This document shows positions 1-7,753 of a stretch of 64,000 bases of DNA, piece after piece. Under the pieces are notes generated by a model, which was not told where the DNA came from, did not search any database, and saw only the letters and a list, made by a program, of their open reading frames with translations. Every line of letters begins with the position of its first letter. Position 1 is the stretch's first letter. Source of the DNA: Alphaproteobacteria bacterium GWF2_58_20 (GTDB taxonomy: Bacteria; Pseudomonadota; Alphaproteobacteria; UBA1247). Both the position numbers and the translations under genes were made by a program. The DNA lies in assembly GCA_001768735.1 (NCBI GenBank), contig MEMB01000002.1, positions 825,031 through 889,030 of the forward strand. The letters run 5' to 3'.

Positions 1-2
1 TG

Positions 3-290
3 CCCCTGCATCTGGCCGCCATGGGCGACACGCACGAACATGCCCTGATTCTCCAACATCTCCTGAAAGATGCAAAAACGCGCCAAGCGACCATCAACCT
101 GCCCAACATCGCCGGACAAACCCCGCTTCACTTCGCCGTGGAAGGCGACACAACCCTTTGCGCCCAGCTTTTGCTGGCCTGCGGTGCCAGACTCGACATG
201 ACTGACGCGTGCGGGAAAAAGCCTGCCCAGGCAATCCGCAGCCTGGCCATGGCAAAAATCCTTACCCCACACCCAACCCCATCCACCTGA
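3..290 (+). CDS. Ankyrin-repeat protein, 5' truncated by the window edge
   Basis: The ORF track starts at an internal ATG, but the frame stays open to base 3 and reads PLHLAA just before it, which is the typical start of an ankyrin repeat, so the true start lies outside the window. About 95 residues are visible: the end of one repeat, then a nearly complete one (AGQTPLHFAVEGD...LLLACGARLDMTDACGKKPAQ). Ankyrin repeats are protein-binding scaffolds; the partner cannot be read from the sequence. It ends 13 bp before the convergent membrane-protein gene. A second small ankyrin gene lies at 34169-34636. Confidence 0.8.
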   Translation, partial: PLHLAAMGDTHEHALILQHLLKDAKTRQATINLPNIAGQTPLHFAVEGDTTLCAQLLLACGARLDMTDACGKKPAQAIRSLAMAKILTPHPTPST

Positions 291-302
291 AAATTTTGCG
301 CC

Positions 303-749
303 TCAATCCCCGGCGACGTCCTCGCCCCACATCTCCTTGAGGGTTTTGAGGTACTCTTCCTGCGCCTTGGCATTCACCTCGGCCTGCCGCATGGAAACGG
401 TCACGACCACAAGGGGAATGATGCGGTAAATGGCCCAGCCAATGCCTGCCGCCCCATACATCATCACCAGGTTCAGGGGATCTGAAACAATATCCCGCAT
501 GGAGGACACGGACTGTCCTTCCCGCCACAGGGAAATCACAAACGGCATCACGCCCCAAAGGTTAAGCGGGCCCATGGCCAGCGTCGCACTTTTTTCATGA
601 TCGCGTTCGGAAATCAACGTTACAAGGGTTGGCAGAAGCCCAACCAGAAGCAGGACCGTTGTTGTCCACATGACCGCCATGCTGGCCAATGCAACCACCA
701 GCAACAGCCAGCCGCGCCAGGACATCCCGCGTTTTCCCTCATGGCTCAT
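303..749 (-). CDS. Small integral membrane protein of unknown function, partner of the pseudokinase
   Basis: The 148-residue product has a strongly hydrophobic N-terminal segment (about residues 14-46), enough for one long or two short membrane spans. A second hydrophobic stretch lies near residues 97-120 (MYGAAGIGWAIYRIIPLVVV), followed by a charged C-terminal tail (about residues 125-145). I do not recognise the family. Its start overlaps the stop of the upstream pseudokinase gene by four bases (ATGA), so the two are almost certainly translationally coupled and may form one membrane complex. Real coding is supported by the coupling and the hydrophobic pattern. Confidence 0.7.
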   Translation of the reverse strand: MSHEGKRGMSWRGWLLLVVALASMAVMWTTTVLLLVGLLPTLVTLISERDHEKSATLAMGPLNLWGVMPFVISLWREGQSVSSMRDIVSDPLNLVMMYGAAGIGWAIYRIIPLVVVTVSMRQAEVNAKAQEEYLKTLKEMWGEDVAGD

Positions 750-2764
750 GGCGTTCCTCCACCGATAAACATGGCCAAAAGCAAAAGGCCCGCCAGAATG
801 CTGGAAACAATGACAGCGAGGCGACGACCAAGGGCAATGGCGGCATCACGGCGCGCGATTTCCTGCTGGTGCCCCCGGACAAGTTCGGCCGCAATCCTGT
901 GATACTGTGTCCGGGCTTCCACGAAGGAATCCTCATCCTGAACAAGCGAATCCGAACCCGACAGGAGATTGACAACCCCAGCAAGTTCCCCCTGTGCAAT
1001 CATCCGGGACATATCTTTCCGAACCACTTGTTGCGTGATCCTGTTATGAAAACGGTCCACCGCATCCGCCGTCTGTCCCGCAACCCAGGCACAGAGGTTT
1101 GGCAACTTGCCCATCTTGTGGTGTTCCTGCACAAAAGCCAGAATGCGCGCAAACGCCAGAATCCGGTCTGTCCGGCTTCCACTCATGGCAGGATTGTTCA
1201 GAAGGTTTTCCGGCAGGATCCTTTCCCGGGCGGCCATAAACGCAAGAAGATGCCGATCCAGCGGCCATTGCCGCGATTCAGCCCCAACCTCAAGCCGCTT
1301 GACCTCTCTCTCCAGAAACGTCAGGACATCCGATGGGGAAAAAGCCATTTTCCCCTGCAAGAGCGGGCTCAGGCACGGAAGGCCGGTCTGCAATTCATAA
1401 AGGCAGCGTTCTGCACCGAAGCCTTTGCCCGGACGCACCATCATGCCGGAAAGCCTGTCAAAAATGCAGGCATAATCTCCCTGTCCCTTTTCCAGGCGCT
1501 GCTGGCTGGAGAGCCAGGCCATGGGAAGCTGCCGGGCAATGATCCCGGCCACAGGCGCAACATCCGCCTCCTTGAGGTAAAGCGTGGCCATCAGGTTGCC
1601 GATTCCTCCCGGCAGAACCCGATAACCCTGGCTATAAATGGGGGCTGGAGGATCCATGGCAAGCAGGACCCGACTCAAAAGCAAACTTTTTTCAACCCCT
1701 TCCTCGGCAAGTACGGAATCAATCCGGTCTGCAATGGACGAATCCGCAAGGCTGCGGCGCAACCAGCGTCCAAGTTCGCCATTTTGCAAAACAACCAGCG
1801 CATCTTCCGGTTGTTCCGAAAAGGCCAGGGCCAGGGAACGCGCACGATGCCATTCCCGTCCCCCAAACAGCATGGGGCGGGCGGAAACCAGTTGCCCCTT
1901 GGTGGAACGGGCCGCCTGACGGTGCCCTTCCATCCATTTCTCCAGTTCTGCCACATCCCAGCGCAGAACAGGATCATCATTGAGCATGCCCCGCAAGGGT
2001 TCAACCAGCCCCGCCGGCATGCGATGCTGCCCCATCAACATGGCGTAACTGCCAAATTCTGCCCGTCCCTGAAGAATTTCCCTTTCAGGCATTCCTTCAA
2101 GGGGATGGCGCCCAAGACAGAGGAAAACAATGGAAACCGCAAGGGAGAACACATCATCCCGGCTGGTTCCATCCCCACGCGCGCCGGGATGGGCCAGCGC
2201 CCTTTCAAAGGGTTCAAAAATGCCGGGTTGCGAAAAAGAGGGGGGAGCTGAAAGGCATTCCCCCAGCACCACCCCCGAAGCCCCGACAAACATGTTGGAT
2301 GGGCGGATTCCCCCGTGATGGATTCCCCTCGACCACAGGAATCGCAGGGTCTGCGTTACCGGACGGATCACCTGCCGCACCAGCTCGTCTTCTCCCATGG
2401 GAGCTCTGGGAACGGAAAGATCCTGCCACAAACGCTCTTCGGGCGGACGGCAAAACACCAGAACAGTCTTGTCCGTCCCATCCCGGACATCCTTGCCCAC
2501 CCCAAAATCCTCAAGCATGACAAGGCCGGGATTTTCCGCTTTTTTCAGACTTGAAACAATCTCGTGCCGCAGGGGAAGGGTTCCCTTGTCCGCCAGTGCA
2601 TAAAAAGAGGAATCCCTCCCCTTGTTGCGAATGGCAAAGGCCTCTCCCCACGCCGAATCCAGAAGGGGCAGCGGGGAAGACCAAAGCACTTCATTTCCAT
2701 TTCCCAGCACCGACGATGCAAGAACAGGCGTTGCGGGTTCTCCTGGCAAGTCGCTTTCCGGCAT
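746..2764 (-). CDS. Membrane-anchored Ser/Thr kinase-like protein (probable pseudokinase)
   Basis: The 672-residue product has a kinase-like fold in its first 280 or so residues. The catalytic-loop region reads SRGIHHGGIRPSNMF, where active kinases have HRDxxxxN, so the catalytic Asp is replaced while the Asn is kept. The following strand reads GVVLGEC where DFG is expected, and no VAIK lysine is visible. A subdomain IX-like segment DDVFSLAVSIVFLCLG is present. The middle 300 residues are unassigned and mostly helical. A single C-terminal transmembrane helix (LAVIVSSILAGLLLLAMFIG) would leave the kinase-like part in the cytoplasm. These changes argue for a binding or scaffold role rather than phosphotransfer. 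An AGGAGG sits only 2 nt before the ATG, closer than usual, so the start is somewhat uncertain. Confidence 0.72.
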   Translation of the reverse strand: MPESDLPGEPATPVLASSVLGNGNEVLWSSPLPLLDSAWGEAFAIRNKGRDSSFYALADKGTLPLRHEIVSSLKKAENPGLVMLEDFGVGKDVRDGTDKTVLVFCRPPEERLWQDLSVPRAPMGEDELVRQVIRPVTQTLRFLWSRGIHHGGIRPSNMFVGASGVVLGECLSAPPSFSQPGIFEPFERALAHPGARGDGTSRDDVFSLAVSIVFLCLGRHPLEGMPEREILQGRAEFGSYAMLMGQHRMPAGLVEPLRGMLNDDPVLRWDVAELEKWMEGHRQAARSTKGQLVSARPMLFGGREWHRARSLALAFSEQPEDALVVLQNGELGRWLRRSLADSSIADRIDSVLAEEGVEKSLLLSRVLLAMDPPAPIYSQGYRVLPGGIGNLMATLYLKEADVAPVAGIIARQLPMAWLSSQQRLEKGQGDYACIFDRLSGMMVRPGKGFGAERCLYELQTGLPCLSPLLQGKMAFSPSDVLTFLEREVKRLEVGAESRQWPLDRHLLAFMAARERILPENLLNNPAMSGSRTDRILAFARILAFVQEHHKMGKLPNLCAWVAGQTADAVDRFHNRITQQVVRKDMSRMIAQGELAGVVNLLSGSDSLVQDEDSFVEARTQYHRIAAELVRGHQQEIARRDAAIALGRRLAVIVSSILAGLLLLAMFIGGGTP

Positions 2765-2820
2765 ATCCTCCTAATCCCTTCTCCACCCCTTGCCTTGTTC
2801 CCCATTTTCATTCCGATGCC

Positions 2821-2835
2821 ATAACAAACCATTAA
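2821..2835 (-). promoter_or_regulatory. Weak CtrA-type box (7/8) upstream of the pseudokinase gene
   Basis: Read on the minus strand this is TTAA-TGGTTTG-TTAT, one mismatch from TTAA-N7-TTAA. It lies about 57 bp upstream of the pseudokinase start in the divergent region before the SerA-like gene. Several 7/8 matches are expected by chance in 64 kb, so this is only suggestive. Confidence 0.3.
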
Positions 2836-2885
2836 CCTACCGCCATCCCTTGCATCAAACGACTACACAAAAACAAGAAAAACCG

Positions 2886-2914
2886 TTGATTCCGACGCAG
2901 AAAAACGTTACTTT
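2886..2914 (+). promoter_or_regulatory. Probable sigma-70-type promoter of the SerA-like operon
   Basis: TTGATT (-35) and TACTTT (-10) are separated by exactly 17 bp, and the start codon follows at 2942 behind a GAGGAA ribosome-binding site. This is the only clear promoter I see for the long forward run that continues to 12.8 kb. Confidence 0.5.
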
Positions 2915-2941
2915 CTAACATCTTTCAATGAGGAATGTTGC

Positions 2942-4510
2942 ATGACCAAAATCCTTGTCGCCCAAAGCTTCCCTGCCAGCGTGTGCAAAACCCTGCGTGA
3001 CCACGGGATGGACGCCATCCAGGCCAAGGCCTTCGACATGGAAAACATCACGAAGGCCGAGGCCCTTCTGGTTGATGCGCAAACCCCCATCACCGCAGAC
3101 ATGATTTCTGCAGGCACCTCCCTGCGCACCATCGGCATCATGGGAACGGACGAAGGCCATGTGGATGTCGCAGCCGCCACGGCTGCAGGCATCGTGGTCA
3201 TGAACACCCCTTATGGAAACATCACAGCCGCCGCCGAACATACCCTTGCCATGATTTTTGCGCTGGCCCGCAAAATCCCGCAGGCCAACGCATCCCTGCA
3301 TGCCGGCCAATGGACTCCCGAAAATTTCCCTGGCATTGAACTTGCCGGCCGGACCCTTGGCGTCATCGGGTGCGGACAGGTTGGATCACGGGTTGCGGAA
3401 AAAGCCCGTGCGCTTGGCATGCGCATCATTGTCAACGACCCCTATCTTTCCAATGAACGGGCCGACGAACTCCACCTCGAAAAAGCCGCCCTTGAAACCT
3501 TGCTGGCCAACAGCGACATCATCACCCTTCACCTGCCGCTCAACGACCGCACGCGCGGCATGATGAACGCGGAAGCCTTCACGCACATGAAAGCGGGCGC
3601 CCTGCTTGTCAATTGCGGCCATGGTGCCCTCATTGAGGAAGCTGCGCTGGAAAAGGCCCTGGGCACAAAACGCCTTGCCGGAGCCGCCCTGGATTCCTTT
3701 GCGCATGAACCCCTTGAGAACAGCCCTTTCTTTGCCATGGACAACGTCATCCTCACCCCGCACCTTTCTTTCGGAGCCAAGGGGGGCGGAGAAGCCCTTG
3801 CCCTTCAGGTGGCCGGGCAGGTCACCGACTTCCTTTCATCAGGCGCCATCACCTGCGCCCTCAACGCGGCTTCCCTGACGGCGGGGGAAGCTGAAAAAAT
3901 CAAGCCCTTTATGGATCTGGCCGACCAGCTTGGCTCCTTCATTGCCCAGATTGCCGACCGGAAAGCCACCAACATTTCCATTGACTATTGCGGCGAAGTG
4001 GCCGACCTCAACATCCATCCCCTGACCGCCATCATCCTGCGGCATGTTCTTGCCCTGCGCCAGGACGGGATCAATACCCTCAACGCCACAGAAGCTGCCC
4101 GAAGCCTTGGTATCCACGTTGTGGAAAAACACAGCGCGCTGGCCACCGGGCATCCCTCCCTCATCATTGTTGACATTTCGGGCGGAAATGAACGCCATTC
4201 CGCAAGCGCCACCCTGTTTGGCGGACTCCTTCCCCGACTGGTGGCTGCGGATGACGTGGCCATTGAAGCCAGGCTCACCGAACACATGCTTTACATCCGC
4301 AGCGCGGATCGCCCCGGCCTCATTGGCCGCATTGGCACCGCCCTGGGAGAAGCAAACATCAATATTGGCAGTTTCTACCTGGGCCGAAACAAGGCTGGCG
4401 GCGATATCCGCTGCCTCATTTCCGTGGACGCCCCCATTGCATCCGGCTTGCGCGACACCCTTGCCGCCATGACCGACATCCTTCAGGCCACCCCCCTTCA
4501 CTTCGGATAA
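2942..4510 (+). CDS. SerA-family D-2-hydroxyacid dehydrogenase with ACT domain and altered active site
   Basis: The 522 residues match the length and layout of long-form phosphoglycerate dehydrogenase: split substrate domain, Rossmann domain with GCGQVG (about residue 145) and its distal Asp (IIVNDPYL), an intervening domain and a C-terminal ACT domain (DRPGLIGRIGTALGEANINI). The catalytic His (LTPHL) and Glu (FAHEPL) are kept. The catalytic Arg, normally in N-x-x-R-G, is His here (VNCGHGALIEE; codon CAT). The segment normally like IGRAGxGxDNVD reads IGIMGTDEGHVD, and GAST after the catalytic His is SFGA. It may therefore act on another 2-hydroxy or 2-oxo acid, or be regulatory, rather than start serine synthesis. 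It heads the forward run, 13 bp before the FG-GAP gene. Confidence 0.85.
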   Translation: MTKILVAQSFPASVCKTLRDHGMDAIQAKAFDMENITKAEALLVDAQTPITADMISAGTSLRTIGIMGTDEGHVDVAAATAAGIVVMNTPYGNITAAAEHTLAMIFALARKIPQANASLHAGQWTPENFPGIELAGRTLGVIGCGQVGSRVAEKARALGMRIIVNDPYLSNERADELHLEKAALETLLANSDIITLHLPLNDRTRGMMNAEAFTHMKAGALLVNCGHGALIEEAALEKALGTKRLAGAALDSFAHEPLENSPFFAMDNVILTPHLSFGAKGGGEALALQVAGQVTDFLSSGAITCALNAASLTAGEAEKIKPFMDLADQLGSFIAQIADRKATNISIDYCGEVADLNIHPLTAIILRHVLALRQDGINTLNATEAARSLGIHVVEKHSALATGHPSLIIVDISGGNERHSASATLFGGLLPRLVAADDVAIEARLTEHMLYIRSADRPGLIGRIGTALGEANINIGSFYLGRNKAGGDIRCLISVDAPIASGLRDTLAAMTDILQATPLHFG

Positions 4511-4523
4511 GGACAAACCTTCG

Positions 4524-5528
4524 ATGACGCGCTTTTCCCTTTCCATCATCGCCCTTCTGGCCACCACCGCCATTGCCCGTGCCGGCATCGATGCCTCGCC
4601 CATCCCCCTTGAAAACACAGCCACTGTTCTGGCTGTTTCCCCGGAAGGCCGGGATGCTGTCCTTATCACCACCCGGGAGGACAAACAGATTCACATGGCC
4701 TATGCGGATGGCAAGCTTCAACTGCGCCAGGAAAACGCAGACGGCATCACCCACAGCGAGGACGCCCCACCGCCGGCAAAAACCATTCCGGGCGCACGTC
4801 CTGGACGGGGGGCAAACACAGTGGAAAGCGCCTGGCTGACCCAGCCCACCAAACGCTATGTCCATGGCATTCTTGGCGACAATGTGGAAGCAGGAGCCCT
4901 TCTTGTCCGTCTGAAAGATGGCAGGGCCTTTGAATACCGCCTGCCGGAAACTTCCGTGTTTGAAGACATTGAACCCCGCGTCGCCGACCTTGACGGCGAT
5001 GGCGCCGATGAAATTGTTACCATCCGCAGCGAGCCCGAACTGGGCGCGCGCATGTCCATCTTCCGCGCCGATGCAAACGGCCTCTCCCTTGTGGTGGAAA
5101 CCCCGCCGGTCGCCCTTCCGTTTGACTGGATCCTGCCTGTAGGCGCAGCCGATTTTGACGGGGACGGTGTTGGCGACATCGCCGTTGTCATTTCCCCGCA
5201 TCTGCGCAAGCTCCTGCGCATCTACCGTTTTGATGGCAAAACCCTGGAAAACATCGGCGGCGGAACGGGCTTTTCCAACCACATCCCCGGCAGCACAACG
5301 CTCACCATGGGCGCCATGATGGATGCCAACCATGACGGGCTGGCCGACCTTGTCCTGCCCTCTGCGGATCGCAGGACCCTGCGGGTTGTCTCTTTCGCGG
5401 GCGGCGCCCTTCAGGATCTGGACAACATTCCGCTCCCGGCCCCCGTGGCCACAGCCATCGTTCCTGTTGGCCCGCTTCTGGTCTTTGGCCTGGAAAATGG
5501 AGCCCTTTACAGCCTGGGACAGGAATGA
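4524..5528 (+). CDS. Exported FG-GAP/VCBS-repeat protein
   Basis: The product (334 aa) begins with a signal peptide (MTRFSLSIIALLATTAIARA), so it is probably periplasmic or secreted. The body has Asp-rich calcium-loop repeats of the FG-GAP/VCBS type: VADLDGDGADEIVTI (near residue 155), AADFDGDGVGDIAVV (near 210) and MMDANHDGLADLVLP (near 270), consistent with an integrin-like beta-propeller. Such proteins usually bind ligands or surfaces; the ligand is unknown. Its stop overlaps the start of the first GNAT-like gene by four bases (ATGA), tying it to that cassette. Confidence 0.8.
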   Translation: MTRFSLSIIALLATTAIARAGIDASPIPLENTATVLAVSPEGRDAVLITTREDKQIHMAYADGKLQLRQENADGITHSEDAPPPAKTIPGARPGRGANTVESAWLTQPTKRYVHGILGDNVEAGALLVRLKDGRAFEYRLPETSVFEDIEPRVADLDGDGADEIVTIRSEPELGARMSIFRADANGLSLVVETPPVALPFDWILPVGAADFDGDGVGDIAVVISPHLRKLLRIYRFDGKTLENIGGGTGFSNHIPGSTTLTMGAMMDANHDGLADLVLPSADRRTLRVVSFAGGALQDLDNIPLPAPVATAIVPVGPLLVFGLENGALYSLGQE

Positions 5529-6532
5529 AAACACCGCCGTTGCAGATTCCCCCGGGCATCCGGATCATCGGCCCGCCGAAAAACGAATGTGGCAGGGCAT
5601 GGGCGGCGCATATACCCGTGCCCCCGCAGGAGCTGCAGGACCTCCTTTGCAGCCCGCCACTTGATGGCGCCATCCTTGCCGTCCACATCCCCTCCGCCGA
5701 ACGGCTTGCCTTCGTGGTGGAAAAATGCGGCGCGGCAGACAAAAAAGACAAGATGTACTCCTTCACCTTCACCCTGCAACCCGCGGAACAGGAAGGCGAG
5801 CTGATGATCGCCTCCGTGGCCCCGCACCTGCAGGGGCAGGGCATCGCCAAACAGGCCGTTTCACGCCTGTTCGACATGGCGCGCAGGCACTTCAACGTCC
5901 GCCGCATCCACACATCGGCCAGCCATGAAAATGGCGGATACACCTGGGCGCGCTTTGGCTTTTACCCCAAACAGGCCGACTGGGACACCTTGCGCACCGG
6001 CGCATTGGCGCAAAAGGCGGACAGCTTTGCCCACGGCATTCCAGAACCTGCCATGGCGCAACTCCAGGCGGCGCTTGCATGCCCCTTGCCGGAGGCACTG
6101 GGCTTCATCGCGGCCCTCAAAACCCCAACCCGCGACATTCCGCTGGGCCAGTGGCTGATGGCAACCACCCGCTGCCACGAGGGGAAAGGGCGCCTTTCGG
6201 AATATGGATGGGAACAGCTTTCCGCCTGCGCCAGGGCCCGGCTGGAAAAGCTGGAGGGCCAGGTTCCCGCGCCCACCCTCGAACGCCTTGCCGACCTGCT
6301 GGAATCCCCCCTTGACCAGAGCGACCGGATCGCCCGCGAAATCACCGCCCCCGTGTCGGGCATCCCGCTGGGGCAGCTCATGCTTTCGGGATGTTCGTGG
6401 CGAGGAACACTCAACCTCGACAATTCCGCGCAGGCAGCCATCTACACCGCCTATGTCGGGCAAGGGCCGGTGCGTCCGGACATTCCCGCCCCTCTTCCGC
6501 CCGCCCTGCGCCGACCGAAAGGACCGTCATGA
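5525..6532 (+). CDS. GNAT-like paralogue 1 with C-terminal repeat region
   Basis: This 335 aa protein has a GNAT core with an acetyl-CoA-binding motif A (VAPHLQGQGIAKQAVSRL; QxxGxA form) near residues 98-116, then the family signature ENGGYTWARFGFYP. After the core comes a roughly 170-residue region with the motif IPLGQWLM, a helical stretch, and the motif again as SGIPLGQLMLSGCSW...LDNSAQAAIYTAY. All four paralogues share this layout. The acyl acceptor is unknown. It overlaps its neighbours on both sides by ATGA. Its last residues (PLPPALRRPKGPS) are also the end of paralogue 3, because the DNA there is duplicated. Confidence 0.72.
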   Translation: MKTPPLQIPPGIRIIGPPKNECGRAWAAHIPVPPQELQDLLCSPPLDGAILAVHIPSAERLAFVVEKCGAADKKDKMYSFTFTLQPAEQEGELMIASVAPHLQGQGIAKQAVSRLFDMARRHFNVRRIHTSASHENGGYTWARFGFYPKQADWDTLRTGALAQKADSFAHGIPEPAMAQLQAALACPLPEALGFIAALKTPTRDIPLGQWLMATTRCHEGKGRLSEYGWEQLSACARARLEKLEGQVPAPTLERLADLLESPLDQSDRIAREITAPVSGIPLGQLMLSGCSWRGTLNLDNSAQAAIYTAYVGQGPVRPDIPAPLPPALRRPKGPS

Positions 6533-6714
6533 CCACAACGCCCGCGCCCCACGACATCGGCGACGCCCTCATGGCCGACATGGAAGCCCATTTCAAGGCG
6601 CATCCGGAAGCGGAATATGCCGCCCTGCTCGAAGCCGTGAAAATCGGCCGCAAGCTTGGTTTTTCCGATGCAGAGCTGGAAGCAACCACCGGCATCCGCC
6701 TCAAGCCGGAGGAC
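6488..6714 (+). repeat. Direct repeat copy 1 (227 bp)
   Basis: This copy matches 8736-8962 with seven mismatches in 227 bp by eye (about 97 percent). It spans the end of GNAT-like paralogue 1 and nearly all of the first small gene. The unit boundary falls inside genes and the flanking paralogues are far more diverged, which suggests recent duplication or gene conversion of just this segment. Confidence 0.92.
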
Positions 6715-6732
6715 CGTACCCGGAATGCGTGA
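6529..6732 (+). CDS. Small acidic/helical protein, copy 1 (67 aa)
   Basis: The ORF track lists a longer frame from 6391, but the ATG at 6529 overlaps the upstream stop (ATGA) and gives the same start as copy 2. The protein reads MTTTPAPHDIGDALMADMEAH... followed by a predicted helical segment with GRKLGFSDAELE. I do not recognise the family, and there is no signal peptide or membrane span. The two copies differ at only a few residues, mostly at the C-terminus. Position between GNAT-like genes and 4-8 bp overlaps suggest it works with those proteins, for example as a partner or chaperone; that is inference only. Confidence 0.75.
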   Translation: MTTTPAPHDIGDALMADMEAHFKAHPEAEYAALLEAVKIGRKLGFSDAELEATTGIRLKPEDRTRNA

Positions 6733-7753
6733 ACCTACGAATTTCACCGCCGAAGATTTCATATCTGTCCGGTACATGAACCTTGATGTCTCTGACAAAG
6801 AAAACATTCAGGCATGGAACCGGCATGTCCGCATGGCCCCAAAAGACTTTTACAATGCCATCTGCCAACCTCCCCTTGAAAACAGCCAGATGAGATTGAC
6901 CCTTTCCCTGTGGGGCGACATGAGCGTCAACCTTTCCCGGCACGGAAACCACCGGGAACTGGAATTTGACCTGCATGCAGAATTTGATCTGCAAAAACGC
7001 ACAGGAACCTTCAATTACATGGAAGTTTCCGCTGCCCTTCAGGGCAAAGGCATCGGCTCATCTGCCACAACCCGCCTCTTCAATCTCGTCCACCAGATGG
7101 GCGTATGCGAGATCCGCACCGAGGCAAGCCTCGCCAATGGCGGCTATACATGGGCGCGCCTTGGCTTCATGCCGGGTTCCCCCAAATGGCCTGCCTTCTC
7201 CTTGAAGGACGAGTACCTTATCCCCAGAATGAAAACCTTTTCGGCCTGCATTCCAGAACATGCCAAGGCACAGCTTGAAGCTGCCATTGCCAGCGACGAC
7301 CCAACGGCCATCTTCCTGATTGCTTCCCTCAAAACCCCAACCCACAACGTCCCTGTGGGGCGATGGTTGCTTGCCCACTCCTTCTTCAACCCTCACAAGG
7401 AACCCTCCCCCCACATTTTCATGGATTGCTGGACAGCCATGCGAACAACCGCCCTTGCAAGGCTGGAAAAAACAGGCACGGGCTTTTCCCCGAAAACACG
7501 TGCCGAAATTGCAAAAGCCATAAATATTGCATCCCCTGAAAACATCCCCAACCTGCTGGATCTTCCCCATACCCTTTCTGGCATCCCCTTGGGGAAACTG
7601 ATGCTGGTCGGCACGAAGTGGCAAGGCATCCTCGACTTTAATAATCCCATACAGGCAAAAATCTTCCATGCCGCCATGGAACGGAACCTCCCGCGCCCAA
7701 AAAAACCTCCCGCCCCTCCGGCGCCCCACCCCTCCGGAGACCCGCATGCCTAA
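6725..7753 (+). CDS. GNAT-like paralogue 2
   Basis: I chose the ATG at 6725 (MREPTNFTAEDF) over the ORF-track start at 6656, because it overlaps the previous stop by 8 bp and aligns with paralogue 3 (MPKKTAFTPADF). The product is 342 aa. It has an N-terminal region shared with paralogue 3 (AWNxxVRMxPxxFxxAIC), GNAT motif A (ALQGKGIGSSATTRL), the signature NGGYTWARLGFMP, and both C-terminal motifs (NVPVGRWLLAH and SGIPLGKLMLVGTKW...DFNNPIQAKIF). Substrate is unknown. There is no signal peptide, so it is probably cytoplasmic. Confidence 0.72.
   Translation: MREPTNFTAEDFISVRYMNLDVSDKENIQAWNRHVRMAPKDFYNAICQPPLENSQMRLTLSLWGDMSVNLSRHGNHRELEFDLHAEFDLQKRTGTFNYMEVSAALQGKGIGSSATTRLFNLVHQMGVCEIRTEASLANGGYTWARLGFMPGSPKWPAFSLKDEYLIPRMKTFSACIPEHAKAQLEAAIASDDPTAIFLIASLKTPTHNVPVGRWLLAHSFFNPHKEPSPHIFMDCWTAMRTTALARLEKTGTGFSPKTRAEIAKAINIASPENIPNLLDLPHTLSGIPLGKLMLVGTKWQGILDFNNPIQAKIFHAAMERNLPRPKKPPAPPAPHPSGDPHA

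Noticed and set aside
689-2251. 520-codon forward frame opposite the pseudokinase gene
   Set aside because: It is the antisense shadow of a GC-rich gene, has no ribosome-binding site or recognisable domain, and its translation is low-complexity Arg/Pro/His-rich sequence.
4416-5534. 372-codon reverse frame opposite the FG-GAP gene
   Set aside because: The forward strand has signal peptide, calcium loops and coupling to neighbours; the reverse frame has none of these.
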